From the NCBI GenBank assembly GCA_012510445.1, contig JAAZIA010000020.1:78729-142728 (forward strand): 64,000 bases of DNA, in the 5' to 3' direction. Origin of the DNA: Bacteroidales bacterium (GTDB lineage: Bacteria > Bacteroidota > Bacteroidia > Bacteroidales > UBA932). Within the stretch, counting starts at the first letter, position 1, and the number at the start of each line of letters is the position of its first letter. Position numbers and translations under genes: made by a program. Of the stretch, positions 50,667 through 58,576 are shown piece after piece. Below the pieces are notes generated by a model. It had not been told where the DNA came from. It saw nothing but the letters and a program-made list of their open reading frames with translations, and made no database searches.

Positions 50667-50767
50667 CGCGCCACCTCAAAACATTTAAACTTGTAACAAA
50701 CTGAAAATATGACAGATAAAGAAAATCAGATTTCCAAATGGCGCACTACCTCTGAGATGCTGCGCCA
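50645..50767. repeat. REP-like inverted doublet at the rmlA/rmlB junction
   Basis: Two 29-nt hairpins, 50645-50673 and 50739-50767, are reverse complements with a single mismatch. Each is framed by TGGCGC and GCGCCA and has the core CATCTCAGAGGTAG. They are separated by 65 AT-rich bp. The left copy encodes the RmlA C terminus and stop; the right copy lies inside the 5' coding region of rmlB. Confidence 0.8.
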
Positions 50768-51758
50768 CATCCTCATCACCGGAGGCTGTGGGTTCATTGG
50801 GTCGCACGTGGTGCGGCATTTTGTGAAAAACTATCCGCAGTACCTGATTGTGAACGTAGACAAGTTAACGTACGCCGCGAATCCGGAATACCTAAAAGAC
50901 ATAGAAAACGAACCCAATTACGTATTTGTAAAAGCCGATGTATGCGACCACCAAAGAATGAAGGAAATTTTTAGCACCTACGCCATTGATTCTGTCATTC
51001 ATCTGGCAGCCGAAAGCCATGTGGACCGCAGTATCGCAGACCCCTTTGCTTTTGCCCGCTCTAACGTGATGGGAACGCTCACACTGCTGCAAACGGCAAA
51101 AACCTTCTGGGAAAAGAAACAATACAAAAACAATATATTTTACAACATATCCACAGACGAGGTATACGGAGCCCTGGGCTTTGACGACGGGCCGTTCCTG
51201 GAAACTACACCGTACGACCCCCGCTCGCCCTATTCGGCATCCAAAGCTTCGGCAGACCACTTTGTAAGGTCATTTTACCATACGCACGGACTGCCCGTAA
51301 AGCTTTCCACCTGTTCCAACAACTACGGACCGTGCCAGTATCCGGAAAAACTAATCCCCGTAATCATTCACAACATCGTCCACAACAAACCCCTGCCTAT
51401 ATACGGCAAAGGAGAAAATATACGCGATTGGCTGTACGTAGAAGACCATGCAAAAGCCATAGACCTGATATTTCACAAAGGACAAACGGGAGAAACCTAC
51501 AACATTGGGGGCAACAACGAGTGGCAGAACATCACACTAGTCCGTAAACTGATAGAAATTACCGATCGCCTGCTGGAACGCCCGCAGGGCTACTCCCTAC
51601 CGCTCATCTCCTTTGTAACAGACCGTCCGGGCCACGACCTGCGCTACTCCATAGACACCACAAGAATAGAAACCCAACTGGGTTGGCAACCGCAAATGTC
51701 CTTTGACCGCGGACTGGAAATAACCATCCGCTGGTACTTGGAACTGTTTAAAACATAA
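50709..51758 (+). CDS. rmlB: dTDP-glucose 4,6-dehydratase
   Basis: 349 residues from the ATG at 50709. The Rossmann motif ITGGCGFIGSHVV, the catalytic YSASKASADH and the STDEVYGALG loop identify RmlB, which makes dTDP-4-keto-6-deoxyglucose. Family members begin a few residues before ITGG, so the first 16 residues are extra: residues 11-20 (KWRTTSEMLR) are encoded by the right-hand REP hairpin. An ATG at 50757 within the REP would give a normal 333-residue protein. The AT-rich upstream of 50709 favours the longer form, but this is uncertain. Confidence 0.93.
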   Translation: MTDKENQISKWRTTSEMLRHILITGGCGFIGSHVVRHFVKNYPQYLIVNVDKLTYAANPEYLKDIENEPNYVFVKADVCDHQRMKEIFSTYAIDSVIHLAAESHVDRSIADPFAFARSNVMGTLTLLQTAKTFWEKKQYKNNIFYNISTDEVYGALGFDDGPFLETTPYDPRSPYSASKASADHFVRSFYHTHGLPVKLSTCSNNYGPCQYPEKLIPVIIHNIVHNKPLPIYGKGENIRDWLYVEDHAKAIDLIFHKGQTGETYNIGGNNEWQNITLVRKLIEITDRLLERPQGYSLPLISFVTDRPGHDLRYSIDTTRIETQLGWQPQMSFDRGLEITIRWYLELFKT

Positions 51759-51762
51759 AATT

Positions 51763-53091
51763 ATGAACATAGTGATAGTTGGAACGGGGTACGTAGGGCT
51801 TGTGTCGGGAGCTTGTTTTGCAGAGATGGGAGCTCGCGTAACGTGCGTTGACATAGATCAAGAAAAAATAAACGGCCTTACGCAAGGCATCATCCCCATT
51901 TACGAACCAGGCCTGAAACCCATAGTTCAACGGAACGTACAAGCAGAAAGGCTCCGCTTTACTACCGATATAACTATGTGCCTGCACAAGGCAGACATTG
52001 TATTTAGTGCCGTAGGCACGCCGCCCGAAGAAGATGGCAGCGCAGACGTAAGCCAAGTGCTGGAAGTAGCACGGACGGTAGGACGTCACATGACCGGTTA
52101 CCTGCTATTTACCACCAAAAGCACCGTCCCCGTAGGAACGGCTGCCAAGGTAAAGCAAGTCATCGCCCAAGAACTGAGTAAAAGAAAAGCCGAGATTCCT
52201 TTTGACATTGCCTCTAACCCCGAGTTCCTAAAAGAAGGAGACGCTATCCGCGACTTTATGAGTCCCGATCGCGTTGTGGTAGGTATAGAAAGCGACCGAG
52301 CTCGCATGCTCATGGAGAAACTCTACCGGCCCTTCCTGCTTAAAAATTTCAGGGTCCTCTTTATGGACATCCCCTCGGCCGAGATGACAAAATACGCAGC
52401 AAACGCTATGTTGGCCACACGCATCTCGTTCATGAACCAAATAGCTAACTTGTGCGAACGGGTAGGTGCCAACGTAAACAGCGTCCGCACAGGCATTGGA
52501 TCTGACAGCCGCATTGGCCAAAAATTCCTCTACTCCGGTGCCGGATACGGAGGCAGCTGTTTTCCTAAAGATGTAAAAGCGCTCATACAAACAGGCCGAG
52601 AAACAGGATACCCCTTAGACCTTATAGAAGCTGTTGACCGCGTAAACGAAGAACAGAAAAAGGTCCTTTTCCAAAAACTGCACAACCATTACAACGGTAA
52701 GTTAAAAGGAAAAACCATTGCCCTTTGGGGACTTTCCTTCAAACCGCAAACAGACGATATGCGTCAAGCTCCCTCGCTTGTGCTCATAGAAAAACTGTTA
52801 CAAGCCGGTTGCCACATACGCGCCTACGACCCTGTAGCCATGGACCGGGCCCGCACACTGCTGGGCAAGACCATACACTATGCAAGCGACATGTACGGGG
52901 CAGCCCTCAACGCAGACGCCCTCATACTGGTTACGGAATGGAAAGAATTTCGCATGCCGCACTGGGACCGCCTAATGGAAACCATGCGCACCCCACTGGT
53001 CATTGACGGTCGCAACATCTACAGACCCGCAGAACTAAGGGAAAAAGGATTCACTTACATGGGCATAGGCACAAACAGCACCACCCCCTGA
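51763..53091 (+). CDS. ugd: UDP-glucose/GDP-mannose 6-dehydrogenase family protein
   Basis: 442 residues. NAD-binding GTGYVGLVSGACFAEMG, the conserved STVPVGT, and the catalytic Cys266 in GYGGSCFPKD are present, with the three domains in the usual order. It oxidises a UDP-sugar (most likely UDP-glucose to UDP-glucuronate) for surface polysaccharide. It starts 4 bp after rmlB. Confidence 0.92.
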   Translation: MNIVIVGTGYVGLVSGACFAEMGARVTCVDIDQEKINGLTQGIIPIYEPGLKPIVQRNVQAERLRFTTDITMCLHKADIVFSAVGTPPEEDGSADVSQVLEVARTVGRHMTGYLLFTTKSTVPVGTAAKVKQVIAQELSKRKAEIPFDIASNPEFLKEGDAIRDFMSPDRVVVGIESDRARMLMEKLYRPFLLKNFRVLFMDIPSAEMTKYAANAMLATRISFMNQIANLCERVGANVNSVRTGIGSDSRIGQKFLYSGAGYGGSCFPKDVKALIQTGRETGYPLDLIEAVDRVNEEQKKVLFQKLHNHYNGKLKGKTIALWGLSFKPQTDDMRQAPSLVLIEKLLQAGCHIRAYDPVAMDRARTLLGKTIHYASDMYGAALNADALILVTEWKEFRMPHWDRLMETMRTPLVIDGRNIYRPAELREKGFTYMGIGTNSTTP

Positions 53092-53155
53092 AACAACAAC
53101 AATAACAACACAGCGTAACACAGCAGCAGCACAATAAATCAGACCACGCACTTTT

Positions 53156-54685
53156 ATGACGGAGCTTGACCACAAACGACGCATAGCCAAAAACACGGCC
53201 GCCCTTTACACCCGCATGCTGGTACGGCTGGCCGTTACGCTCTACACCTCGCGCATTGTGCTGGACATCCTGGGCGTAGACGATTTTGCGCTTTACGGCA
53301 TTGTAGGTGGTATTGTGACCCTGTTTGCTTTTATTCAAACGGCCCTCAACGCCGCCACTCAACGCTTTATGAGCGTTGAACTCGGCAAAAACGACTTACC
53401 ACGCCTACAACGCGTCTTTTCCGTAAGCATGACATTGTACGTGCTGGTTGCACTTCTTGTTATACTGCTGGGCCTCACGGCAGGCATGTGGTTTCTGAAA
53501 ACTCAGCTCGTCATCCCGCCACACCGCATGGACGCCGTGGTAGGAGTCTTCCTGTTTACCCTTCTGACAACAGGCGTTAACCTTATTCAAACTCCTTACA
53601 ACGCCAGTATCATTGCCCATGAGAAAATGTCTTTTTACGCCTGGATAAGCATTGCTGATGTACTGCTCAAACTGGGGGTTGTGTTTTTACTAACCCTGTC
53701 GCCTGTTGACAAATTGACCACCTACGCAGCCCTGCTGTTCGTAGTATCGCTCGTCATTTATGGTATAACGCGTGCCTACTCCCGCCGCAAATTCTCCGTT
53801 TGCACCTTTCGCCCGGTATGGGATAAGCCCCTGCTGCGCCAAATGGCCGCCTTCTCGGGATGGACCTTATGCGATTCGGGAGCCCAGTTGGCCGTAACGC
53901 AAGGACGCATTTTCCTACTCAACGTATTTACCCCGCTTGTGACAAACGCCGCCATGAGCATTGCCACGCAAGTAAGTACCGCCGTGTACAATTTTGTCAT
54001 TTACTTCCAATCGTCTTTCAACCCACAAATCACAAAAGCCTCGGCTCAAGGCAATAAAAAATACCTACAAGACCTAGTAAACCAGACCTCCAAGTTCTCT
54101 TACTACATGCTTTTTGCCCTCACTTTACCCATTTTGCTCAACATGGAAACCATCCTGAACATTTGGCTTAAAGAGGTGCCGGCATATACCGTTGTCTTTT
54201 GCAGCATCACCCTGTTTTACTACCTAGTTGAATCGTTCAGCGGACCGCTCTGGATCACCACATGGGCTGCCGGTAACATCCGCAGGTACCAAATCACCGT
54301 CTCGCTCATCCGTCTGCTTACCCTTCCGGTTACCTGGCTACTCCTTAAGTACGGTATGGCCCCTCATTGGGTGCTTGTAGTTTGGGTAGTTGTCAACGGA
54401 TTTTGTTATATTTATAGATTGTTATATGCAGGTAAGCACAACGGAATCCCCCTGCGTGTTTATGCCAGAGAAGTACTTGCACCGGTGCTCTCCATTACGG
54501 CCCTTGCCGTACCGCTCCCCCTGCTCACCCACCTTCTGCTGAGCGGGATCTGGATAGATTTGATGGTCACCACACTCGTTTCCCTGGCAGCCACAGGCAT
54601 TTTAATTTGGGTTATTGGACTTACCCACACAGAAAAGAAACATATTAAACAAGCGGTGAAAAACCGCCTTACTATAAAAAAATGA
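53156..54685 (+). CDS. Polysaccharide flippase (Wzx/MATE-like)
   Basis: 509 residues with about 12-14 hydrophobic helices, beginning RRIAKNTAALYTRMLVRLAVTLY in part, typical of Bacteroidota oligosaccharide flippases. It probably exports the lipid-linked glycan made with the neighbouring Rml/Ugd sugars. The 64-bp gap before it is rich in CAA/CAG triplets with no signal noticed. Its stop overlaps the glycosyltransferase start by 4 bp. Confidence 0.88.
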   Translation: MTELDHKRRIAKNTAALYTRMLVRLAVTLYTSRIVLDILGVDDFALYGIVGGIVTLFAFIQTALNAATQRFMSVELGKNDLPRLQRVFSVSMTLYVLVALLVILLGLTAGMWFLKTQLVIPPHRMDAVVGVFLFTLLTTGVNLIQTPYNASIIAHEKMSFYAWISIADVLLKLGVVFLLTLSPVDKLTTYAALLFVVSLVIYGITRAYSRRKFSVCTFRPVWDKPLLRQMAAFSGWTLCDSGAQLAVTQGRIFLLNVFTPLVTNAAMSIATQVSTAVYNFVIYFQSSFNPQITKASAQGNKKYLQDLVNQTSKFSYYMLFALTLPILLNMETILNIWLKEVPAYTVVFCSITLFYYLVESFSGPLWITTWAAGNIRRYQITVSLIRLLTLPVTWLLLKYGMAPHWVLVVWVVVNGFCYIYRLLYAGKHNGIPLRVYAREVLAPVLSITALAVPLPLLTHLLLSGIWIDLMVTTLVSLAATGILIWVIGLTHTEKKHIKQAVKNRLTIKK

Positions 54686-55662
54686 AAGTATCGGTTATTG
54701 TACCTATATACAATACAGAGCCTTATATAGAAAGATGCCTCAACTCTGTATTACAACAGTCTTACAACAATCTGGAACTGTTGTTGATAGATGACTGTGG
54801 CACCGACCGCAGCATGCTCGTGGCCTCTAACCTGCTGCAGCAAAGTCAACAGAACATAAAAATTCTGAGGCATGAAGAAAACCGAGGCCTCTCGGCAGCA
54901 CGCAACACAGGCCTGCAAGCAGCCACCGGAACGTATGTCTATTTTTTGGACAGCGACGACGAGCTTCCCCCTCGAGCCATTGAAAACCTGGTAAAAACAG
55001 CCACCCTATATAGCCATCCGCACCTGGTATGTGGAGCCGTAGATGTATTACCCCCCGGTGACCATGCGCAACACATTCATGATAAAGTACCTGCTTACGT
55101 AGAAGGCAATAAAGCCGTTTCACGCGTCCTTCTTACCCGGCAAATTCCTATTATGGCGTGTAATAAGCTAATAGACAGAGATTTCCTTATATCAAACAAG
55201 CTGTATTTTGAAGAAGGTCTTATACACGAAGATAATTTATGGACCTTTACCATGACCCGCTATATACACAACATGGCCATTACTCGTCAAATAACCTACC
55301 TGTACCACATACACAAAGCCGGACTTACACAAGAACGCGTAACGAGTCAACGCATAGAAAGCATACAAACCATCATCACACATCAAATCAAAGAACTGTC
55401 TGACCAAAGACCGCTTCGCTCGTTGCAACAAGCTTATATTTACTTTACGGCCGGATGGTTCCTGGAGTTGCTTAACAGCCAAACACATCAAGACTACTAC
55501 AAAACAAGGCAATGGATCCGTACTACCCTCAGCCCCTTTGTACGCGAACAACGTTACCACACCCTTAAAAATCGCCTGTTGTACAGAGCACTGTACATGC
55601 CACCCGGTGTTTTAAAAACAGCCAAACGCATCAGAAACAGCGCACCTTCTTCTAGCAAATAA
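54682..55662 (+). CDS. Glycosyltransferase family 2
   Basis: 326 residues. GT-A motifs VSVIVPIYNTEPYIERCLNSV, LLIDDCGTDRS and the DxD-like YFLDSDDELPP. The C-terminal third is helical with no recognised domain. It overlaps the flippase gene by 4 bp and is the last gene of the polysaccharide set. Donor and acceptor unknown. Confidence 0.9.
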   Translation: MKVSVIVPIYNTEPYIERCLNSVLQQSYNNLELLLIDDCGTDRSMLVASNLLQQSQQNIKILRHEENRGLSAARNTGLQAATGTYVYFLDSDDELPPRAIENLVKTATLYSHPHLVCGAVDVLPPGDHAQHIHDKVPAYVEGNKAVSRVLLTRQIPIMACNKLIDRDFLISNKLYFEEGLIHEDNLWTFTMTRYIHNMAITRQITYLYHIHKAGLTQERVTSQRIESIQTIITHQIKELSDQRPLRSLQQAYIYFTAGWFLELLNSQTHQDYYKTRQWIRTTLSPFVREQRYHTLKNRLLYRALYMPPGVLKTAKRIRNSAPSSSK

Positions 55663-55698
55663 TCTTAGCAAACAATCATTAAAAATTTTATAAACAAT

Positions 55699-57966
55699 AT
55701 GTTACAGCTATTCAAAAACCCACGTGGCGCACTATCCCTACTATGTAGTGCCCTATTTCTCCTGATTTTACAAACCACCCCCCTCCGGGCAGACGAAGGC
55801 ATGTGGCTTCCCATGCTCATTGGACAAAAGATTGACCGTATGCACGAATTGGGCTTCAAGCTTACTGCAGAAGACATTTACAGCGTAAACAAAGCCAGTC
55901 TTAAAGATGCTATTGTTCACTTTGGCGGAGGCTGTACCGGTGAAGTCATCTCGGCAGAGGGACTGCTCCTTACCAACCACCATTGCGGATACGGACAAAT
56001 TCAAGCCCACAGCTCCGTTGAAAATGACTACCTGAAAGACGGATTTTGGGCCCGCACCCGGACAGAGGAACTACCCAACCAAGGCCTCACAGTCACGTTC
56101 ATGCGCCGTATGGAAGACGTTACAGACTTGGTCCTGCAAGGCGTAACAGATGCTATGGAAGAAAAAGAACGCCAACAAATCATAGATAAAAACATCAAAG
56201 ACCTCACAGAAAAAGCATTGAACGGGCTGGACAAACGGTACAACACCGTTCGCATTGCTCCCACCTACTTTGGAAATCAATATTTTCTGTATTTGAACGA
56301 AATTTTCCGTGATGTCCGTCTGGTAGGTGCTCCGCCCTCTTCCATTGGTAAATTTGGAGGCGACACAGACAACTGGATCTGGCCTCGTCACACCGGCGAC
56401 TTTGCTCTTTTCCGTATTTATGCAGACAAAGACAACAATCCGGCCGAATATAGCCCTAACAACGTACCTTACCGTCCAAGATACCATTTCACCATCAGCA
56501 GTAAAGGCGTGAAAGAAGGCGATTTCACCATGGTCTACGGTTATCCCGGGCGTACCCAGCAATACGTCCTTTCCCCGGCTGTGGAATACATAGCCCTGCG
56601 CTCCAACCCACAGAAAATCCATTTGCGCGGCCTTAGACTAGACGTAATGAACCGCGAACAAGGCAAAGATCAGGCCGTACGCATTCAATACGCCAGCAAA
56701 AACGCAAGAGTATCCAACGCATGGAAAAGATGGCAAGGAGAAGCCCGAGGCATCCTCAACGCCGGCACCATAGCCAAGAAAAAAGCCTTTGAAGAACGCT
56801 TTCAACAGTGGGCAGAAACTACAGGACGAGATGATTATATCACCTTGATCTCCAAGATGAAAGAACTGTACAACCGCCTGGAACCTTTGCAATATGCATC
56901 GGAAATGTACACCGAGGCCCTTATGGCCACAGAACTCCTCCAATTTGCAGACAACCTGGAACGCCAATTGGCTCGCAGGGGACCGGAAGAAGCCCTTTCT
57001 CTGGCCCGCTCTTTTTTCAAAGACTATTACCAGCCTATTGACGAAGAAATTTTTGAAATCCTTTTTGCCGAGTTTTATGCCGCCCTGCAAGACACCCCGG
57101 ACCTGCTGCCCACCCCGGACCTCTTGCCGGCTGCAGCACCCGCTGCACGCACAACCCAAGCACCTGCAGCACACACAGCCCAAGCACCTGCAGCACACAC
57201 AGCCGAAGCACCTGCAGCACGCACAGCCCAAGCCGCACACTGCCCTGAAAACATCAGGACGCTCGCACAACACCTCTTTTCCACCTCGGCTTTTACCCGC
57301 GAACAACAAACCTTGGACATACTGGCAAAAGACTCGGAGCAGGCACTGGAGCTTATCCGCAACGACATTGCCTTTAAGCTGGTCCGGCCGTTTGTTGAAA
57401 AAAACAGAACCGAAATCCAGCCGCTTATAGCAGCAATCAACCAGGAGCTAAGTCTCCTGTATCGTACATGGATGCAAGCCATTATGGAATTTGACAAAGA
57501 CCGCGTATTTTACCCCGATGCCAACTCCACCCTACGTGTAGCTTTTGGTACAGTAGCCGGATACAGTCCCGTAGATGCTGTAGTATACAAACCGGTAAGT
57601 ACCATAGAAGGCATTATGCAAAAAGACGATCCCAATAATTTTGACTACAACATCCCACAGACCTTACGCAATATTCATGCAGAACGCAATTACGGCCGTT
57701 GGGAAACAGACGGCACGGTTCCTGTCTGCTTTATAGCCACCAATCATACCAGCGGAGGCAACTCCGGTTCCCCTGTACTCAACGCAAACGGTCACTTGTT
57801 GGGGTTAAATTTTGACCGCGTATGGGAAGGAACCATGAGCGATATAGAATTTGATTCTTCCGTTTGCAGAAACATATCGGTAGACATCAGATACGTACTT
57901 TTCCTTATAGATAAGATAGGAAACGCAGATTATTTGCTAAGAGAGTTGGATATATCACAAGATTGA
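55699..57966 (+). CDS. S46 family dipeptidyl-peptidase, DPP11-like
   Basis: 755 residues with a signal peptide (LSLLCSALFLLILQTTPLRA). Chymotrypsin-like triad: His in TNHHCGYG (near 95), Asp in the DTDNWIWPRHTGDF region, and Ser689 in GGNSGSPV. Arg707 in NFDRVWEG lies 18 residues after the Ser, the spacing of Ser655/Arg673 in Porphyromonas DPP11; that Arg confers preference for Asp/Glu at P1, whereas DPP7 has Gly. It removes dipeptides in the periplasm. The excess of about 34 residues over DPP11 is accounted for by an Ala/Pro-rich repeat at about 465-511. Confidence 0.93.
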   Translation: MLQLFKNPRGALSLLCSALFLLILQTTPLRADEGMWLPMLIGQKIDRMHELGFKLTAEDIYSVNKASLKDAIVHFGGGCTGEVISAEGLLLTNHHCGYGQIQAHSSVENDYLKDGFWARTRTEELPNQGLTVTFMRRMEDVTDLVLQGVTDAMEEKERQQIIDKNIKDLTEKALNGLDKRYNTVRIAPTYFGNQYFLYLNEIFRDVRLVGAPPSSIGKFGGDTDNWIWPRHTGDFALFRIYADKDNNPAEYSPNNVPYRPRYHFTISSKGVKEGDFTMVYGYPGRTQQYVLSPAVEYIALRSNPQKIHLRGLRLDVMNREQGKDQAVRIQYASKNARVSNAWKRWQGEARGILNAGTIAKKKAFEERFQQWAETTGRDDYITLISKMKELYNRLEPLQYASEMYTEALMATELLQFADNLERQLARRGPEEALSLARSFFKDYYQPIDEEIFEILFAEFYAALQDTPDLLPTPDLLPAAAPAARTTQAPAAHTAQAPAAHTAEAPAARTAQAAHCPENIRTLAQHLFSTSAFTREQQTLDILAKDSEQALELIRNDIAFKLVRPFVEKNRTEIQPLIAAINQELSLLYRTWMQAIMEFDKDRVFYPDANSTLRVAFGTVAGYSPVDAVVYKPVSTIEGIMQKDDPNNFDYNIPQTLRNIHAERNYGRWETDGTVPVCFIATNHTSGGNSGSPVLNANGHLLGLNFDRVWEGTMSDIEFDSSVCRNISVDIRYVLFLIDKIGNADYLLRELDISQD
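57093..57231 (+). repeat. Tandem coding repeats in the S46 peptidase gene
   Basis: Two 18-bp units (57093-57128, encoding PDLLPT-like) are followed by four 24-bp units starting at 57136, 57160, 57184 and 57208. Each 24-bp unit encodes an octapeptide such as APAAHTAQ. Everything stays in frame. Confidence 0.8.
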
Positions 57967-57975
57967 TTATTTTTG
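57945..57975 (+). promoter_or_regulatory. Promoter of the micro-gene cluster, full bipartite consensus
   Basis: GTTG (57945-57948), exactly 19 nt, TATTTTTG (57968-57975). It overlaps the last codons and stop of the S46 gene. The same GTTG-N19-TAnnTTTG layout drives recQ and the RRM gene. A leader of roughly 35 nt would precede the first micro-gene. Confidence 0.7.
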
Positions 57976-58017
57976 TAAAGCTATATTAGTTTTTATTAAC
58001 CCCTAACCTATTACATC

Positions 58018-58110
58018 ATGGAAGCACTTTTCACTTTAATTGAAAATTTATTTGGATTCATCTTTGAAATTTTAGAAAAAATAGTTACATACTTTATGGG
58101 TCTTTTCTAG
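58018..58110 (+). CDS. Micro-gene A1: 30-residue amphipathic peptide, unrecognised
   Basis: ATG to TAG, 30 codons, starting MEALFTLIENLF and ending in GLF. On a 100-degree helical wheel all acidic and polar residues (Glu2, Thr6, Glu9, Asn10, Glu17, Glu20, Lys21, Thr24) and both glycines (13, 28) fall in one 180-300 degree arc, and the rest of the helix is hydrophobic: a strong surface-binding amphipathic helix. Four acidic and one basic residue. No leader peptide. It is paralogous to A2 (10 of 30 identical without gaps). GC is about 25% by hand count, far below the neighbours. I do not recognise a family. A random frame is possible but unlikely given the paralogy. Confidence 0.65.
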   Translation: MEALFTLIENLFGFIFEILEKIVTYFMGLF

Positions 58111-58130
58111 AAAAACAATTGTTTTCCACC

Positions 58131-58238
58131 ATGAACCTTTCCAATTTGGACTTCGAAAATATTATTTTCTGGATTACTCTAATAATTACTGTTCTAACTA
58201 CAATTGTTGGGGTTTTAGAAACCTTCACAAATAAATAA
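58131..58238 (+). CDS. Micro-gene B1: 35-residue single-helix membrane peptide, unrecognised
   Basis: ATG to TAA, 35 residues. A polar, acidic N-terminal segment (NLSNLDFEN) is followed by one hydrophobic helix around FWITLIITVLTTIVGVL and a short tail ending TNK. It lies 20 bp after A1. From Trp14 to Lys35 it aligns with B2 (Trp9 onward): Trp, Leu, Ile, Leu, Gly, Phe and Lys are identical and most other positions are I/L/V or S/T exchanges. No leader, no Cys. Function unknown; its pairing with A1 suggests the two act together. Confidence 0.65.
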   Translation: MNLSNLDFENIIFWITLIITVLTTIVGVLETFTNK

Positions 58239-58279
58239 CTATAACTCAGAACAATAACAACTTATAAAATAATTAAACA

Positions 58280-58387
58280 ATGGAACAACTATTTACGTTT
58301 TTCTTCAAACTTTTTAATTTAGTAATAGACTCATTTCTTGAACTTATACAATGGATCCAAGGTCTATTTCAAACTACTGCTGTTTAG
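58280..58387 (+). CDS. Micro-gene A2: 35-residue amphipathic peptide, paralogue of A1
   Basis: ATG to TAG, 35 residues, starting MEQLFTFFFKLF. It shares MExLFT, LF at 11-12, an acidic residue at 17 and GLF at 28-30 with A1 in the same register, plus a 5-residue tail. On a helical wheel Glu2, Gln3, Thr6, Lys10, Asn13, Asp17, Glu21, Gln24, Gln27 and Gly28 again occupy the 180-300 degree arc; only Ser18 departs. The sequence has diverged while the amphipathic face is kept, which argues for selection on the peptide. Confidence 0.65.
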   Translation: MEQLFTFFFKLFNLVIDSFLELIQWIQGLFQTTAV

Positions 58388-58421
58388 TTAATAATTAACT
58401 CAAAGCATTAATACTACAACT

Positions 58422-58523
58422 ATGAATATTGCAGACGTTATTAAATGGCTTTCTTTGATAGTGTCTATTTTATCTGCAGTCATTGGAATTATCCAATTAT
58501 TTGTACCTAAAGGAACCAAATAA
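58422..58523 (+). CDS. Micro-gene B2: 33-residue single-helix membrane peptide, paralogue of B1
   Basis: ATG to TAA, 33 residues. A short N terminus (MNIADVIK) leads into a hydrophobic helix from Trp9 (WLSLIVSILSAVIGIIQLFV) and a basic tail ending KGTK. Net charge is about +2, while B1 is about -2. GC is 29% by hand count. It is the last gene before the terminator at 58526. The helix could span the membrane once. I do not recognise it. Confidence 0.65.
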   Translation: MNIADVIKWLSLIVSILSAVIGIIQLFVPKGTK

Positions 58524-58525
58524 AA

Positions 58526-58552
58526 AAAAGCTGACTTTATTGGTCAGCTTTT
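58526..58552. terminator. Bidirectional intrinsic terminator after the micro-gene cluster
   Basis: A perfect 10-bp stem (AAAAGCTGAC / GTCAGCTTTT) with a 7-nt loop runs into further T residues on the plus strand and, reading the other way, from an A-rich flank. It closes both the micro-gene transcript and the convergent RRM gene. Confidence 0.88.
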
Positions 58553-58576
58553 TTTTTGTGGATTGTTTTATAAAGT

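Noticed and set aside
53092..53155. CAA/CAG-rich gap as a regulatory element
   Set aside because: Simple-sequence gap of 64 bp with no promoter, hairpin or frame; nothing supports a function.
58018..58523. Type I toxin-antitoxin with antisense RNA
   Set aside because: Tandem short hydrophobic peptides recall such systems, but no minus-strand TAnnTTTG was found across the cluster; kept only as an alternative to test.
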